A stretch of 64,000 bases of DNA from Psychromonas sp. MME1 (GCF_041080865.1 NZ_CP160906.1:124001-188000), one strand, 5' to 3'. Shown: positions 1 to 9,647, numbered from the stretch's first letter. Numbers and translations: made by a program. Notes: a model not told the origin generated them from the sequence alone.

Positions 1-2
1 TT

Positions 3-917
3 AATGCAATTGGTGTCACGCTTGGATCTGGTGCGGGCGTTATTGATAACTTCTTATTTGGTGCCATGTATTTTGTCCCCATCTATGCCGTTACTTTTAT
101 TGTTGGTGGTTTTTGGGAAGTACTTTTTGCCAGTGTACGTAAACATGAAGTTAATGAAGGCTTCTTTGTTTCTTCTGTACTCTTCGCACTTATTGTTCCT
201 GCTACGATTCCACTTTGGCAAGTTGCTTTAGGTATTACCTTTGGTGTTGTTGTTGCTAAAGAGATTTTTGGTGGCACAGGGCGTAATTTTTTAAATCCCG
301 CATTAGCTGGGCGTGCATTTTTGTTCTTTGCTTACCCGACCGATATTTCAGGTGATTCAGTCTGGACAGCTGTGGATGGCTTTTCAGGCGCGACACCACT
401 AAGCCTTGCTTATCAAGGTGGTCTTGATGCAGTCGCGCAGTCGGGATTGTCGTGGATGGATGCTTTCTTGGGGAATATGCAAGGTAGTATCGGTGAGGTT
501 TCTACCTTAGCTATTTTGATCGGCGGTGCATTTATTGTTATTGCCGGTATTGCTTCCTGGCGAATTATTGTGGGTGTCATGGTTGGTATGATTGCTGTCT
601 CGACATTATTTAATATGATAGGTAGCACAACAAATCACATGTTTGAGTTACCTTGGTATTGGCACCTTGTGATGGGCGGTTTTGCTTTTGGTATGGTGTT
701 CATGGCAACGGATCCGGTTTCAGCCTCCTTTACCGATAAGGGAAAATGGGCGTACGGTATTTTAATTGGTGTGATGGTAGTGCTTATTCGCGTGGTTAAT
801 CCTGCATTTCCAGAGGGTATGATGCTCGCTATTTTATTTGCTAATCTCTTCGCTCCACTCTTTGACTACTTTGTAGTGCAAGGCAATATCAAACGGAGGT
901 TGTCGCGTAATGTCTAA
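3..917 (+). CDS. nqrB: Na+-translocating NADH:quinone reductase subunit B (5' truncated)
   Basis: This is the C-terminal three quarters of the membrane subunit NqrB, open from the left edge of the window. The motif [12 protein letters not shown] holds the Thr (codon near 393) that in Vibrio NqrB carries covalent FMN through a phosphoester bond. Several hydrophobic helices follow, with the family motif [12 protein letters not shown] near 700-730. In the complex NqrB passes electrons toward ubiquinone during Na+ pumping across the inner membrane. The stop overlaps nqrC by 8 bases, and a GGAGGT ribosome binding site for nqrC lies inside the nqrB end. The missing N-terminus and the identity of nqrA upstream cannot be checked here. 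Confidence 0.97.
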   Translation, partial: NAIGVTLGSGAGVIDNFLFGAMYFVPIYAVTFIVGGFWEVLFASVRKHEVNEGFFVSSVLFALIVPATIPLWQVALGITFGVVVAKEIFGGTGRNFLNPALAGRAFLFFAYPTDISGDSVWTAVDGFSGATPLSLAYQGGLDAVAQSGLSWMDAFLGNMQGSIGEVSTLAILIGGAFIVIAGIASWRIIVGVMVGMIAVSTLFNMIGSTTNHMFELPWYWHLVMGGFAFGMVFMATDPVSASFTDKGKWAYGILIGVMVVLIRVVNPAFPEGMMLAILFANLFAPLFDYFVVQGNIKRRLSRNV

Positions 918-1698
918 TCAACAAGAAACATTCAGCAGAACCATATTGGTCGTACTAGCTGTTTGCTTAGTTTGCTCAATTATTGTTGCTGGTGCAGCCG
1001 TAGGCCTGCGCTCAACGCAACAGGCTAATAAAGAGAAAGATAAGCAAAGCAATATTTTAGCCGTTGCAGGTTTAGAAACGGATAAAAGTATCAAAGAAAT
1101 ATTTGCCACAAATATTAAAACTAAGCTTGTTGATTTAGCAACAGGTGAGTTTGTGGATAATGTTGATGGTGTTTTGCCTAATAATTATGAACAACGCAAA
1201 GCGGCTAAAAATCCGAAGGAAAGTATTGCCCTTTCGGAACAAGATAATATTGCTAAAATTGGTCGCCGAGCGAATGTAGCAACGGTTTATCTCGTGTCTA
1301 ATGATGCCGGTCAATTACAGCGTATTATATTGCCAGTTCATGGCGCAGGTTTATGGTCGACGATGTATGCCTTTGTTGCCATTCAACCTGATGGTAATAC
1401 AGTTGATGGTATTACTTATTATGAGCAAGGTGAAACACCTGGGCTTGGTGGGGAAGTTGAAAACCCTCGTTGGCGTGCATTGTGGGTTGGTAAGGAACTC
1501 TATGATGAACAAGGGCTACCAGCTATTAAAGTTGCTAAAGGTCAAGCTGCTGCCGGTAATAAGCATGAAGTTGATGGCCTATCTGGTGCTACATTAACGA
1601 GTGTTGGTGTGCAACATACTTTTACATTCTGGTTGGGTAAACAGGGCTTTGGTCCATTTCTTAGCAAAGTTCGAGAAGGGGAGATGAACAATGGCTAA
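910..1698 (+). CDS. nqrC: Na+-translocating NADH:quinone reductase subunit C
   Basis: A 262-residue protein with one N-terminal membrane anchor (about residues 10-33) and a periplasmic FMN-binding domain. [10 protein letters not shown] places the flavinylated Thr at residue 228, in agreement with the known covalent FMN site of Nqr[13 protein letters not shown] is another conserved block of the family. The ATG overlaps nqrB and is preceded by a strong GGAGGT at 895-900. The FMN is attached by ApbE, whose gene lies at the end of this same cluster. Length and motifs are normal and nothing is missing. Confidence 0.97.
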   Translation: MSNQQETFSRTILVVLAVCLVCSIIVAGAAVGLRSTQQANKEKDKQSNILAVAGLETDKSIKEIFATNIKTKLVDLATGEFVDNVDGVLPNNYEQRKAAKNPKESIALSEQDNIAKIGRRANVATVYLVSNDAGQLQRIILPVHGAGLWSTMYAFVAIQPDGNTVDGITYYEQGETPGLGGEVENPRWRALWVGKELYDEQGLPAIKVAKGQAAAGNKHEVDGLSGATLTSVGVQHTFTFWLGKQGFGPFLSKVREGEMNNG

Positions 1699-2323
1699 AT
1701 CAACGGATATTAAAGCTGTTCTTACGTCGCCAGTCGTTAATAATAACCCGATTGCATTGCAAATATTAGGGGTTTGTTCGGCGTTAGCGGTAACCAGTAA
1801 ATTAGAAACTGCATTTGTAATGACTTTAGCTGTACTCGTCGTTACGGCTTTTTCTAATTTGTTTATCTCTATGATCCGAAATTATATTCCCAATAGTGTG
1901 CGTATTATCGTACAGATGGCAATTATTGCTTCATTGGTTATTGTCGTTGACCAAGTATTAAAAGCCTATGCTTTTTCAATATCTAAACAGTTATCTGTTT
2001 ATGTTGGTTTGATAATTACTAACTGTATTGTAATGGGGCGAGCAGAAGCCTTTGCCATGAAAAATAGTCCCTTTCCAAGCTTTATGGATGGTATCGGCAA
2101 CGGTTTAGGTTACGGCTTTATTCTTATGGTTGTTGGTGGTGTTCGTGAATTATTTGGCTCTGGCTCACTATTTGGGATTGAAATTCTACCATTAATTTCC
2201 AATGGCGGTTGGTATCAAAGTAATGGTCTATTGCTGCTACCTCCTAGTGCCTTTTTTATTATTGGTGGTTTGATCTGGATTATTCGTACCATTAAACCGG
2301 ATCAAGTAGAGTCGAAGGAGTAA
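1691..2323 (+). CDS. nqrD: Na+-translocating NADH:quinone reductase subunit D
   Basis: A 210-residue polytopic inner-membrane protein of the NqrD/RnfE family with about six hydrophobic segments. The conserved stretch [12 protein letters not shown] near the middle contains the Cys of the family; NqrD and NqrE each supply cysteines to an intramembrane iron centre. The start overlaps the nqrC stop by 8 bases, so translation is probably coupled. Full length for the family. Confidence 0.97.
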   Translation: MAKSTDIKAVLTSPVVNNNPIALQILGVCSALAVTSKLETAFVMTLAVLVVTAFSNLFISMIRNYIPNSVRIIVQMAIIASLVIVVDQVLKAYAFSISKQLSVYVGLIITNCIVMGRAEAFAMKNSPFPSFMDGIGNGLGYGFILMVVGGVRELFGSGSLFGIEILPLISNGGWYQSNGLLLLPPSAFFIIGGLIWIIRTIKPDQVESKE

Positions 2324-2328
2324 CTTGA

Positions 2329-2937
2329 ATGGAACATTATCTTAGTATTTTTGTACGTTCTATTTTTATAGAGAATATGGCACTCGCCTTCTTTTTAGGG
2401 ATGTGTACTTTTTTAGCTGTGTCTAAAAAAGTTAAAACCTCTATGGGGTTAGGCGTTGCGGTTATCGTGGTGTTAGGTATTTCAGTGCCCGTTAACCAAG
2501 TTATTTATTTTAACCTTTTAGCGCCGGGGGCATTAGCTTGGGCGGGGCTTCCCGATGCTGACCTTAGTTTTCTCGGTTTTATTACCTTTATTGGTGTTAT
2601 TGCTGCATTGGTACAAATCTTGGAAATGGTGTTAGATAAATATTTTCCAGCACTGTATCAGGCTTTGGGTATTTTCCTTCCCCTTATTACGGTTAACTGT
2701 GCCATTTTTGGTGGCGTGGCCTTTATGGTTCAGCGCGAGTACACCCTACTTGAGTCTGCCGTATATGGTATCGGCAGCGGTGTTGGTTGGACGCTAGCTA
2801 TCGTAGCATTAGCGGGGATCCGTGAAAAAATGAAATATTCAGACGTGCCATCAGGCCTTCGAGGACTGGGTATTACATTTGTAACAGCGGGGTTAATGGC
2901 AATTGGTTTTATGTCTTTCTCTGGCATTCAACTTTAG
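2329..2937 (+). CDS. nqrE: Na+-translocating NADH:quinone reductase subunit E
   Basis: A 202-residue polytopic membrane protein, homologous to NqrD and RnfA, with about six transmembrane helices. Conserved features include the [18 protein letters not shown] segment near residue 16 and VNCAIFGG near residue 122, each with the Cys expected for the shared membrane iron site. It begins five bases after nqrD and so sits in the same transcript. Full length, no anomalies. Confidence 0.97.
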   Translation: MEHYLSIFVRSIFIENMALAFFLGMCTFLAVSKKVKTSMGLGVAVIVVLGISVPVNQVIYFNLLAPGALAWAGLPDADLSFLGFITFIGVIAALVQILEMVLDKYFPALYQALGIFLPLITVNCAIFGGVAFMVQREYTLLESAVYGIGSGVGWTLAIVALAGIREKMKYSDVPSGLRGLGITFVTAGLMAIGFMSFSGIQL

Positions 2938-2963
2938 TTAGCTGTTTAAAATTTACGAAATTT

Positions 2964-2978
2964 GGGAGTTTAGCTCCC
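2964..2978 (+). promoter_or_regulatory. short hairpin between nqrE and nqrF
   Basis: GGGAG and CTCCC pair around a five-base loop and are followed by TTTAAA. It lies in the only sizeable gap of the operon, so it may be a weak attenuator or an mRNA processing or stability element. The T tract is too short for a convincing terminator. Confidence 0.35.
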
Positions 2979-2998
2979 TTTAAACAAGGAATGAGTCG

Positions 2999-4218
2999 AT
3001 GGAAATATTTCTCGGCGTTGCCATGTTTACCATTATCGTTTTAGCGTTAGTTGTCATTATACTAGCTGCAAAAGCAAGATTGGTAAGTACAGGCGATATA
3101 ACAATCTCTATTAATGATGATGCATCTAAGAGCATCACAACGCAAGCTGGCAACAAATTACTGGGTGCACTTGCAAATTCTGGTGTATTTGTCTCTTCTG
3201 CTTGTGGCGGTGGAGGTACATGTGGTCAGTGTCGCGTGAAAGTTAAATCTGGTGGTGGTGATATTTTGCCAACAGAATTAGATCATATCTCTAAGCGTGA
3301 AGCAAAAGAGGGGGAGCGTCTTTCATGTCAGGTCAATGTAAAAGAGAACATGAGCATTGAACTACCAGAGGAGATCTTTGGTGTTAAAAAATGGGAATGT
3401 ACCGTTATCTCTAATGATAATAAAGCGACTTTTATTAAAGAGTTGAAATTACAAATTCCGGATGGTGAGAGCGTGCCATTTAGAGCTGGTGGTTATATTC
3501 AAATTGAAGCGCCTGCACATCATGTTAAATATAGTGATTTTGACATAGAAGAGCAGTACCGTGGTGACTGGGACCATTTTGGATTCTTTAATCTAGAATC
3601 AAAAGTAGATGATGAAACTATTCGTGCTTACTCAATGGCTAATTATCCCGATGAAGCGGGTTTAATCATGCTTAACGTGCGTATTGCAACACCTCCACCA
3701 CATAAATTAAATTTACCTTGCGGTAAAATGTCTTCTTATATTTTTAGCTTAAAACCCGGCGATAAAGTGACAATTTCAGGCCCGTTTGGTGAGTTTTTTG
3801 CTAAAGAAAGTGATAGTGAAATGGTGTTCATTGGTGGTGGAGCAGGTATGGCGCCGATGCGTTTCATATCTTTGATCAGTTCCGTCGATTAAAAACCAAG
3901 CGTAAAGTGAGCTTCTGGTATGGTGCTCGTTCTAAACGAGAAATGTTCTATGAAGAAGATTTTGATAGTATCGCAGCCGAAAACGATAATTTTGAATGGA
4001 ATGTTGCCTTAAGTGATCCTCAACCAGAAGATAACTGGGATGGTTATACCGGATTTATTCATAATGTATTGTATGAGCATTATCTGCGTGACCATGAAGC
4101 GCCAGAGGATTGCGAGTATTATATGTGTGGTCCACCGGTGATGAATGCCGCTGTCATTGCGATGTTAAAAGAGCTCGGTGTTGAAGATGAAAATATTATG
4201 CTTGATGATTTTGGTTGA
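2999..4218 (+). pseudogene. nqrF: Na+-translocating NADH:quinone reductase subunit F, single-base frameshift
   Basis: NqrF is the NADH-oxidising subunit carrying a 2Fe-2S cluster and FAD. The first reading frame (2999-3892) gives an N-terminal membrane anchor, the cluster ligands Cys69, Cys75, Cys78 and Cys110, and the FAD-binding [11 protein letters not shown]. It leaves the family pattern after GGAGMAPMR at about 3862. The rest of the protein ([14 protein letters not shown] onward, then the NADH-domain end [11 protein letters not shown]) continues in another frame from 3865 to 4218. Restoring one base near 3863 gives about 406 residues, the normal length. As written the gene is broken and the NADH-binding domain would be lost. 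The cause may be a sequencing error or a recent mutation. The start has a good AAGGA upstream. Confidence 0.9.
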
Positions 4219-4223
4219 TAGTA

Positions 4224-5258
4224 ATGGTTAAAAGCATAATGTATTGGCTAGCCTTAATAGGGCTAGCCTTTTTTGTTTCTTCCTGCTCGCAAAATAAGCA
4301 ACAACTGTTGCATATTGAAGGGCAGACGATGGGGACTTATTATCAACTTACCTATGTATTATCTACGGAGCAACAAAAAGACGCTCGTTTAGAGACTGAT
4401 AAAATACAGGGCGAGATTAATAAGTTACTTGAGCAAGTGAATGAACAAATGTCAACTTATCGACCAGCATCAGAATTGTCACGTTTTAATCAGGCAACTG
4501 AATCACTGCTTGTTTCTCCGGCAACGATAAAGGTCGTCACAGCTGCATTACAGTTAAACCATCAGAGTAATGGGGCATTTGATGTAACTGTCGGGCCCTT
4601 AGTTAATCTATGGGGCTTTGGTCCAGATAAAAAACCGACCAAAATTCCATCCGATGCAACGATTGCAGAGAAAAAACAGATTGTGGGCAGCCAATATCTC
4701 CATGTAGATGGTCAGCGTCTGGTTAAATCAATTCCTCAACTCTATGTTGATTTGTCCTCCATTGCGAAGGGGTATGGTGTTGATGTTGTAAGTGAATACT
4801 TGCAACAATTAGGGGTTGATAATTATCTCGTCGATATAGGCGGTGAGCTTAGGGCGAGTGGTTTAAAGCCTAATAATAAAAATTGGACATTAGCGATTGA
4901 ACGTCCAGTTGCAGGGCGTAATGTACAACGTTTAATTCAGATTGGTACAAATGGGATAGCAACTTCAGGTGATTATCGTAACTATTTTGAATTTGATGGG
5001 GTGCGTTATTCACATACGATAGATCCTAAAACAGGGAAACCGATTACGCACAAATTAGCCTCGGTGACTGTTATTGATAAAAGTTGTATGATTGCAGATG
5101 GCTTAGCAACAGCGATCACTGTACTCGGCCCTCAAGATGGACTGCGCTTTGCCAAGCAGCATAAAATAGCAGCTTTTTTATTAGTCAAAGAAGGGGATGA
5201 ATTTGTTGAGTATTTTACCCCAGAGTTTGCGCCATATTTATTAAAGGAAAATGAATGA
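4224..5258 (+). CDS. apbE: FAD:protein FMN transferase (ApbE lipoprotein)
   Basis: ApbE attaches FMN to the Thr residues of NqrB and NqrC, so its place in the nqr cluster fits. The protein of about 344 residues has a lipoprotein signal with lipobox FVSSC. Conserved blocks are MGTYYQLTY, FDVTVGPLVNLWGFGP, DLSSIAKGYGVD, DIGGELRASG and HTIDPKTGKPI; the last two help bind Mg2+ and FAD. I chose the ATG at 4224; an in-frame TTG at 4215 overlaps the nqrF stop but adds only three residues. The stop overlaps nqrM in an ATGA. No defect seen. Confidence 0.95.
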   Translation: MVKSIMYWLALIGLAFFVSSCSQNKQQLLHIEGQTMGTYYQLTYVLSTEQQKDARLETDKIQGEINKLLEQVNEQMSTYRPASELSRFNQATESLLVSPATIKVVTAALQLNHQSNGAFDVTVGPLVNLWGFGPDKKPTKIPSDATIAEKKQIVGSQYLHVDGQRLVKSIPQLYVDLSSIAKGYGVDVVSEYLQQLGVDNYLVDIGGELRASGLKPNNKNWTLAIERPVAGRNVQRLIQIGTNGIATSGDYRNYFEFDGVRYSHTIDPKTGKPITHKLASVTVIDKSCMIADGLATAITVLGPQDGLRFAKQHKIAAFLLVKEGDEFVEYFTPEFAPYLLKENE

Positions 5259-5479
5259 TTTATTTTATTGCTACCTTTATTGTTTTTTTATTGGTCATTG
5301 CAGCGATGGCTATTGGTTATATTTTTAAGAAAAAAACAATTAGCGGTAGCTGCGGTGGATTAGCATCCGTCGGGGTAGAGAAAGAGTGCGATTGTCCTGA
5401 GCCCTGTGATAATCGCAAAAAAAAGAATCAAGAATTGGCGCGTTTAAATAAACTGAAAAACGATAATAGGATTATTTAA
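5255..5479 (+). CDS. nqrM: NQR maturation factor NqrM (DUF539)
   Basis: A 74-residue protein with one N-terminal membrane helix (about residues 2-22) and a Cys-rich tail reading CDCPEPC near residue 46, plus an earlier SCGG. This is the pattern of NqrM, which is needed to assemble the Na+-NQR complex in Vibrio and is thought to deliver iron to the NqrD/E site. It overlaps apbE by four bases, closing the operon, and a bidirectional terminator follows. Confidence 0.93.
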   Translation: MIYFIATFIVFLLVIAAMAIGYIFKKKTISGSCGGLASVGVEKECDCPEPCDNRKKKNQELARLNKLKNDNRII

Positions 5480-5486
5480 GCGCAGT

Positions 5487-5520
5487 AAAAAGCAAAAAAT
5501 AGGTTATTTTTTGCTTTTTT
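5487..5520. terminator. bidirectional intrinsic terminator nqrM / yaiI
   Basis: A perfect 14-bp stem (5487-5500 with 5506-5519) is A-rich on the left and T-rich on the right, so it can end the rightward nqr operon and the leftward yaiI. The yaiI stop codon lies inside the loop region. Confidence 0.8.
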
Positions 5521-5959
5521 GTTGCTGCAACCATCGATCTAAGGCATTCGCAAAGGCTTGTTTATCTTTATCTGCAAATTTATTTGCTCCGCCAGTGGTT
5601 TGCCCAATACTACGTAACTCTTCGGCAATATTACGCATTGCTAAACGTTGGCGAACATTTTCAACACTGTATAGTTCTCCCCTTGGATTTAAAGCCGTAA
5701 TCCCCTGAGCGACCATTTCTGCTGCTAAAGGTATATCCTGTGTTATCACTAAATCTCCTGATTGGGCGTGTTGGCTAATATAATTATCCGCCACATCAAA
5801 CCCCTGTGCAACACGTACAGTTTTAACTAAGGGGCGTGTTGCAATTGGTAATGGGCTATTGGCAACGAATATAAGCGCTGTATTAGTGCGTTGACTAGCC
5901 CGTAAAGTAATATCCCTAACAGGGACTGGGCAGGCATCTGCATCAATCCAAATTGTCAT
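5504..5959 (-). CDS. yaiI: YaiI/YqxD family protein (DUF188, NYN-like)
   Basis: A 151-residue soluble protein starting MTIWIDADACPVPVRD, the hallmark of the UPF0178/YaiI family. Acidic positions (DADACP, ITQDIPLA) match a PIN/NYN-type nuclease fold, so RNA or nucleic acid cleavage is inferred by fold only; the true substrate is unknown. TTGGANKFADKDKQAFANALD near the C-terminus is also typical. It stands alone, convergent with the nqr cluster, with an RBS (AGGAGAA-like) just upstream. Confidence 0.9.
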   Translation of the reverse strand: MTIWIDADACPVPVRDITLRASQRTNTALIFVANSPLPIATRPLVKTVRVAQGFDVADNYISQHAQSGDLVITQDIPLAAEMVAQGITALNPRGELYSVENVRQRLAMRNIAEELRSIGQTTGGANKFADKDKQAFANALDRWLQQQKSKK

Positions 5960-6328
5960 TTTTTCTCCTTATGAGGTGATTAAAACGCTGTTATCAAACA
6001 ATAATTGAGCTTTGATCTTTATACTCATGTTATCGCAATATGGTTGGGCAGCGCTAGTTTTTGTATCTCAGCTAACGCTGATTGTAAACAAAAAAAAGTG
6101 ATTTATTTTGCAAAAAATTCATGTTTTTCGTGGATTTTGATAAATAGCTATTGACAGCTGTGAAGAGATATATATACTCAGATTCAGCTTGTAAGTTCGT
6201 TTTATATTTATGTTCGATGTTCCGTATTATGTACCGAATCCTATACTTCATAAGTAATAGTAACACTTCTAGCACACAGCCTTGTTTTTAAAGGTAAAAT
6301 TACTAATTTATAATAGGATAATATTATT
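5960..6328. other. intergenic region with cold-shock leader
   Basis: No gene is supported here. It separates divergent yaiI and the cold-shock gene. The right half holds the promoter at 6151-6178 and a 5' leader of about 140 bases, which is typical of csp genes whose leader controls mRNA stability and translation at low temperature. I could not identify a clear cold box. Confidence 0.6.
6151..6178 (+). promoter_or_regulatory. sigma70 promoter of the cold-shock gene
   Basis: TTGACA at 6151-6156 and TATACT at 6173-6178 are separated by 16 bases. Transcription would start near 6185, giving a leader of about 140 bases before the csp ATG. Confidence 0.7.
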
Positions 6329-6535
6329 ATGTCTACAACTACTGGTACAGTAAAATGGTTCAACGAGTCTAAAGGTTTTGGTTTCATCGAGCAAGAAAAC
6401 GGTCCTGACGTTTTCGCACATTTCTCTGCAATTGCAAGCACTGGTTTTAAAACTCTTGCTGAAGGCCAAAAAGTACAGTTCACTGTAACTCAAGGTCAAA
6501 AAGGTCCTCAAGCAGAAAACATCGTAGCTCTTTAA
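6329..6535 (+). CDS. cold-shock domain protein (CspA family)
   Basis: A 68-residue OB-fold protein with both RNA-binding motifs, KGFGFI (RNP1) and VFAHF (RNP2), starting [17 protein letters not shown]. Such proteins melt RNA secondary structure and act as RNA chaperones or antiterminators. The long leader, strong promoter and dedicated terminator indicate a highly expressed single gene. Which csp paralogue it is cannot be decided by eye. Full length. Confidence 0.95.
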   Translation: MSTTTGTVKWFNESKGFGFIEQENGPDVFAHFSAIASTGFKTLAEGQKVQFTVTQGQKGPQAENIVAL

Positions 6536-6572
6536 TATTGCTTCGATGAGCTAACTTAGCTCATTCTGATTG

Positions 6573-6605
6573 AAAAAAAGGTAAGTCATTGACTTGCCTT
6601 TTTTT
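6573..6605 (+). terminator. csp terminator
   Basis: Stem 6573-6587 pairs with 6591-6605 (AAAGGTAAGTC with GACTTGCCTTT, one G-T pair), ending in a run of T. It lies 38 bases after the csp stop. Confidence 0.85.
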
Positions 6606-6691
6606 ATGCCCGTAAGAAAATAGTTTGCACATCGCTTTATGTGTATAATGCGGTTGATTTTAAGGATTACTTTTCTTACTGGAGAAATAAA

Positions 6692-7276
6692 ATGCGCTTG
6701 TGTGATACCCATATCGAAGAATATTTAGATGCAGGGAAGCTAGTTATCACCCCTCGACCACCGCAATCATCAATTTCAGGTGTTAGCGTTGATATCCGCC
6801 TAGGCAATGAGTTTCGCGTCTTTAGTGAACATACGACCCCGTTTATAGATCTATCTGGCCCAAAAGAAGAGGTTGCAGCATCGCTTGATCGCGTCATGAG
6901 TGATGCCATTGTGATTGACGATGAGCAATCGTTTTTCTTGCATCCTGGTGAATTAGCACTTGCCGTCACCTATGAAGATGTCACTTTACCTGCGGATATT
7001 GTTGGTTGGTTAGATGGGCGCTCTTCATTGGCCCGATTAGGCTTGATGGTACATGTTACCGCGCATCGAATTGACCCTGGTTGGTCTGGTAAAATAGTCC
7101 TCGAATTCTATAATAGTGGCAAACTTCCATTAGCTTTACGTCCTAAAATGACGATTGGCGCATTAAATTTCGAAACACTCTCAGCACCTGCTGCGCGGCC
7201 TTATAATAAACGTAGCAATGCTAAATATAGAGAACAGCAGGGCGCAGTTGCAAGTCGCATCAATCAAGATGGATAG
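6692..7276 (+). CDS. dcd: dCTP deaminase
   Basis: Dcd converts dCTP to dUTP and NH3, feeding dTTP synthesis. The 194-residue protein carries [19 protein letters not shown] and [14 protein letters not shown], holding the substrate-binding Ser/Arg and the catalytic Glu region. The ATG at 6692 follows a GGAGA at 6681 and gives the usual length; an open frame extends 17 codons further upstream but without family similarity. The C-terminal ANYREQQGA-type tail is also present as AKYREQQGA. Single gene between two terminators. Confidence 0.95.
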   Translation: MRLCDTHIEEYLDAGKLVITPRPPQSSISGVSVDIRLGNEFRVFSEHTTPFIDLSGPKEEVAASLDRVMSDAIVIDDEQSFFLHPGELALAVTYEDVTLPADIVGWLDGRSSLARLGLMVHVTAHRIDPGWSGKIVLEFYNSGKLPLALRPKMTIGALNFETLSAPAARPYNKRSNAKYREQQGAVASRINQDG

Positions 7277-7285
7277 GAATAACTA

Positions 7286-7447
7286 ATACCAATCGGAATA
7301 AATAGCTGATCTATTTTACTGGTTAAAATAACTTACTTTTTTGTTGTAAGTTTCGCAAAGGGAACAACCATTTGCGTCAACTTACGCCTCAAATTAAGCT
7401 ATTTTTCCTGCGCAAAATTTAGATCACATACTTAATCCGATTGGTAT
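7286..7447 (+). repeat. MITE-like repeat, copy A
   Basis: A 162-bp element bounded by ATACCAATCGG and its complement CCGATTGGTAT. It is closely similar along its whole length to 54062-54222 and to the reverse complement of 41209-41370. It contains no ORF. The two halves are partly complementary, so the RNA could fold into a long imperfect hairpin. Inferred to be a non-autonomous transposable element or a related palindromic repeat. Confidence 0.85.
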
Positions 7448-7476
7448 AACATTCTATCGCTCGCCTTAGATTAAAT

Positions 7477-7514
7477 GGGTTGTTATTAATTAATCGATTA
7501 ACAACCCTTTTTTT
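7477..7514 (+). terminator. intrinsic terminator downstream of dcd
   Basis: GGGTTGTTA (7477-7485) pairs with TAACAACCC (7499-7507), followed by seven T. It is separated from dcd by repeat copy A, which seems to have been inserted between the gene and its terminator. Confidence 0.85.
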
Positions 7515-7620
7515 AGTAAAAACCTAATTCTATTGACGCAATAAACTATTCAATTTCAACTTCTTTATTTAACTCTGTATAATCATTTTATAATTAGCTT
7601 AAAACTACCAAGGAATATTA

Positions 7621-8850
7621 ATGTCAGAGCAAGGATTTACAACAAAAATAGTGCATTCAGATCGTTTACTTAATTTGGAATTCGGTGCAGTTCATGCGCC
7701 TATCCATAATTCAGTGCCTTACGGTTTTGACGATGTACAAGGTCTGATTAATGTTTTTCAAGGTACTCAAGCAGGACATGCTTACGCACGTTCATCCACG
7801 CCAACAATTGATGCTCTCCAGCATAAGATCAAAGAGATGGATAATGGCATATCCTCTTTAGTCTTTTCCTGTGGGATGGCCGCGATTGTAACGACTTTCC
7901 TATCTCTTTTAAAAAATGGTGACCATATTATTTGTAGCCGTTTTTTATTTGGTAATACAACGAGTTTAATTGGTACCTTGGAAGGTTACGGGATTGAAGT
8001 TAGCTTCGTCGATGCAACGGATATTGAGCAAGTTAAAGCGGCGCAACAGGATAATACACGCCTTATTTTTGTCGAGACTATTGCTAACCCCGCTACACAA
8101 ATTAGTGCCTTAGATAAAATTGGTGACTTCTGTGAAGAACAGGGGCTTATCTATGTTATTGATAATACGTTAACCTCGAGTTACCTGTTTGATGCGATTA
8201 AAGTCAAAGCAAGTATCATTGTGACTTCCCTATCAAAATATGTAGCTGGACATGGTAATGCTTTAGGCGGTTCGGTTACTGACACTGGCTTATTTAACTG
8301 GGAAAGTTATCCGAATATTTTTGGCGCTTATCGAACTGGTGACACTAAATTGTGGGGAATAAACCAGATCAAGAAAAAAGGTTTAAGAGATATGGGGGCC
8401 TGTATTAGCTCTCAGATAGCACACCTTATCTCTGTTGGTAGTGAGACAATGGAATTACGTATGGAACGTCAATGTGATAATGCTATGGCATTAGCTCTGT
8501 ATTTGCAGCAACATCCGAAAATTGCCAAAGTTTATTACCCTGGGTTAGATTCTCATCCTCAACATGATACTGCGAAGCGTTTATTTAAAAAATTTGGTGC
8601 AATGCTAAGTTTTGACTTAGTCGCTGGTGAAGATTGTTGTGCTTTACTTAATAGATTAAAGGTTGTGATCAGTGCAACTCATCTGGGTGATAATCGCACC
8701 CTAGCTTTACCTGTCGCTCCAACGATTTACCATGAAATGGGGCTTGATAATCGTCAAAAAATGGGCATTAGCGAAACGATGGTACGTTGTTCAATCGGTA
8801 TTGAAAACACAGCAGATCTATTAGCTGATTTTGAACAAGCGCTTGCATAG
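7621..8850 (+). CDS. Cys/Met-metabolism PLP-dependent enzyme (cystathionine gamma-synthase family)
   Basis: A 409-residue fold-type I PLP enzyme of the transsulfuration family (cystathionine synthases and lyases, methionine gamma-lyase, O-acylhomoserine sulfhydrylases). Visible are YARSSTPTIDALQHKI, the substrate-side GMAAIVTTFLSLL segment, FVETIANPATQI, the PLP-stacking region and the Schiff-base lysine K206 in SLSKYVAGHGNALGG. The C-terminal VRCSIGIENTADLLADF is typical. The exact reaction cannot be assigned from these motifs; a sulfhydrylase or gamma-lyase role is as likely as cystathionine synthesis. A small periplasmic protein follows after eight bases, perhaps co-transcribed. Confidence 0.88.
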   Translation: MSEQGFTTKIVHSDRLLNLEFGAVHAPIHNSVPYGFDDVQGLINVFQGTQAGHAYARSSTPTIDALQHKIKEMDNGISSLVFSCGMAAIVTTFLSLLKNGDHIICSRFLFGNTTSLIGTLEGYGIEVSFVDATDIEQVKAAQQDNTRLIFVETIANPATQISALDKIGDFCEEQGLIYVIDNTLTSSYLFDAIKVKASIIVTSLSKYVAGHGNALGGSVTDTGLFNWESYPNIFGAYRTGDTKLWGINQIKKKGLRDMGACISSQIAHLISVGSETMELRMERQCDNAMALALYLQQHPKIAKVYYPGLDSHPQHDTAKRLFKKFGAMLSFDLVAGEDCCALLNRLKVVISATHLGDNRTLALPVAPTIYHEMGLDNRQKMGISETMVRCSIGIENTADLLADFEQALA

Positions 8851-8858
8851 CTAAGATA

Positions 8859-9221
8859 ATGAAGCTAATTTTTGCATTTTTACTGTTTTTAAGTCTCCTC
8901 TCGAATAATGTACATGCTCTTGCAAATGTTGATTTGCAAGAGGATGGTCGGCAATTGGCAAATTATCAGGCTTGTGCGGCGGTTGCTAAGCGTATTAACG
9001 ATTTAGCTTTACAGCATTACTATGAGGAGATGTTTGAAGATAGTGCTAGTGACATTCGTTACTACCCTCTCAATGAGTCTGAAGTTGTTTACAGAACTTT
9101 TTTTAAAAGCGTTAAACTGCTAAAAAAAGTTGCCCCTGCTAGTATGGAAGCTATCTGCCTTAGTCGTTTCGATGCTCTTTCTCGGAAAATGCAAGAGAAA
9201 AAATTATACTCATTAGATTAA
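8859..9221 (+). CDS. small secreted hypothetical protein
   Basis: A 120-residue protein not recognised as a known family. Residues 1-20 form a clear signal peptide (hydrophobic core after MK, cleavage probably after VHALA). The mature part is charged, with two cysteines (CAAVAKR and AICLSRF) that could form a disulfide, and a predicted mostly helical character. It starts eight bases after the PLP enzyme, which suggests an operon. Function unknown. Confidence 0.7.
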   Translation: MKLIFAFLLFLSLLSNNVHALANVDLQEDGRQLANYQACAAVAKRINDLALQHYYEEMFEDSASDIRYYPLNESEVVYRTFFKSVKLLKKVAPASMEAICLSRFDALSRKMQEKKLYSLD

Positions 9222-9259
9222 CTATGTGCTTTTAAGGCGTTAAATTGAGCCGCTATTTA

Positions 9260-9294
9260 TATCCCGCTTACGTTTGTGTCACGCTAGCGGGATA
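9260..9294. terminator. inverted repeat between convergent genes
   Basis: TATCCCGCT (9260-9268) pairs with AGCGGGATA (9286-9294). It sits between the convergent secreted-protein and RRM genes. The flanking T runs are weak, so it is only a possible bidirectional terminator. Confidence 0.5.
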
Positions 9295-9302
9295 GAGCAA
9301 AT

Positions 9303-9647
9303 TTAATCGGACTGCTTTGGGGTGCCATAGATATTTAATGCGTTATTAGCATTACTTTTGATGCCATTATTTTCTGAGTGATTAACCTCAGTTTTTAACG
9401 TTTCTTTTTTAACTTCTGCTTTTTTCACACGAATAATATTGCCAGCTAATTTATAGCCATTTAGTTTTTGTATGGCAACTTTAGCTTCTCCCGACTTTGG
9501 CATTTCAACAAAGGCAAACCCTTTTGATGCCCCCGTTTTATCATCGAGTATTAGGTTACAATATTGAATTGCGCCATATTCGCTAAATAGGGCATAAATT
9601 TTTTCTTCATTTGTTGTTTTGGCAAGGTTACGAACAAGTATTTTCAT
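9303..9647 (-). CDS. RRM-domain RNA-binding protein
   Basis: A 114-residue protein with one RNA recognition motif over residues 1-80: RNP2-like ILVRNL at the start and RNP1-like KGFAFVEM near residue 43. A lysine-rich, low-complexity tail follows. Small single-RRM proteins are frequent in marine gammaproteobacteria and are often cold-induced; their targets are mostly unknown. It is transcribed alone on the minus strand. Confidence 0.88.
   Translation of the reverse strand: MKILVRNLAKTTNEEKIYALFSEYGAIQYCNLILDDKTGASKGFAFVEMPKSGEAKVAIQKLNGYKLAGNIIRVKKAEVKKETLKTEVNHSENNGIKSNANNALNIYGTPKQSD

Noticed and set aside
3855-3907. Programmed ribosomal frameshifting in nqrF
   Set aside because: No slippery heptamer or downstream pseudoknot is visible, and NqrF is normally one continuous frame.
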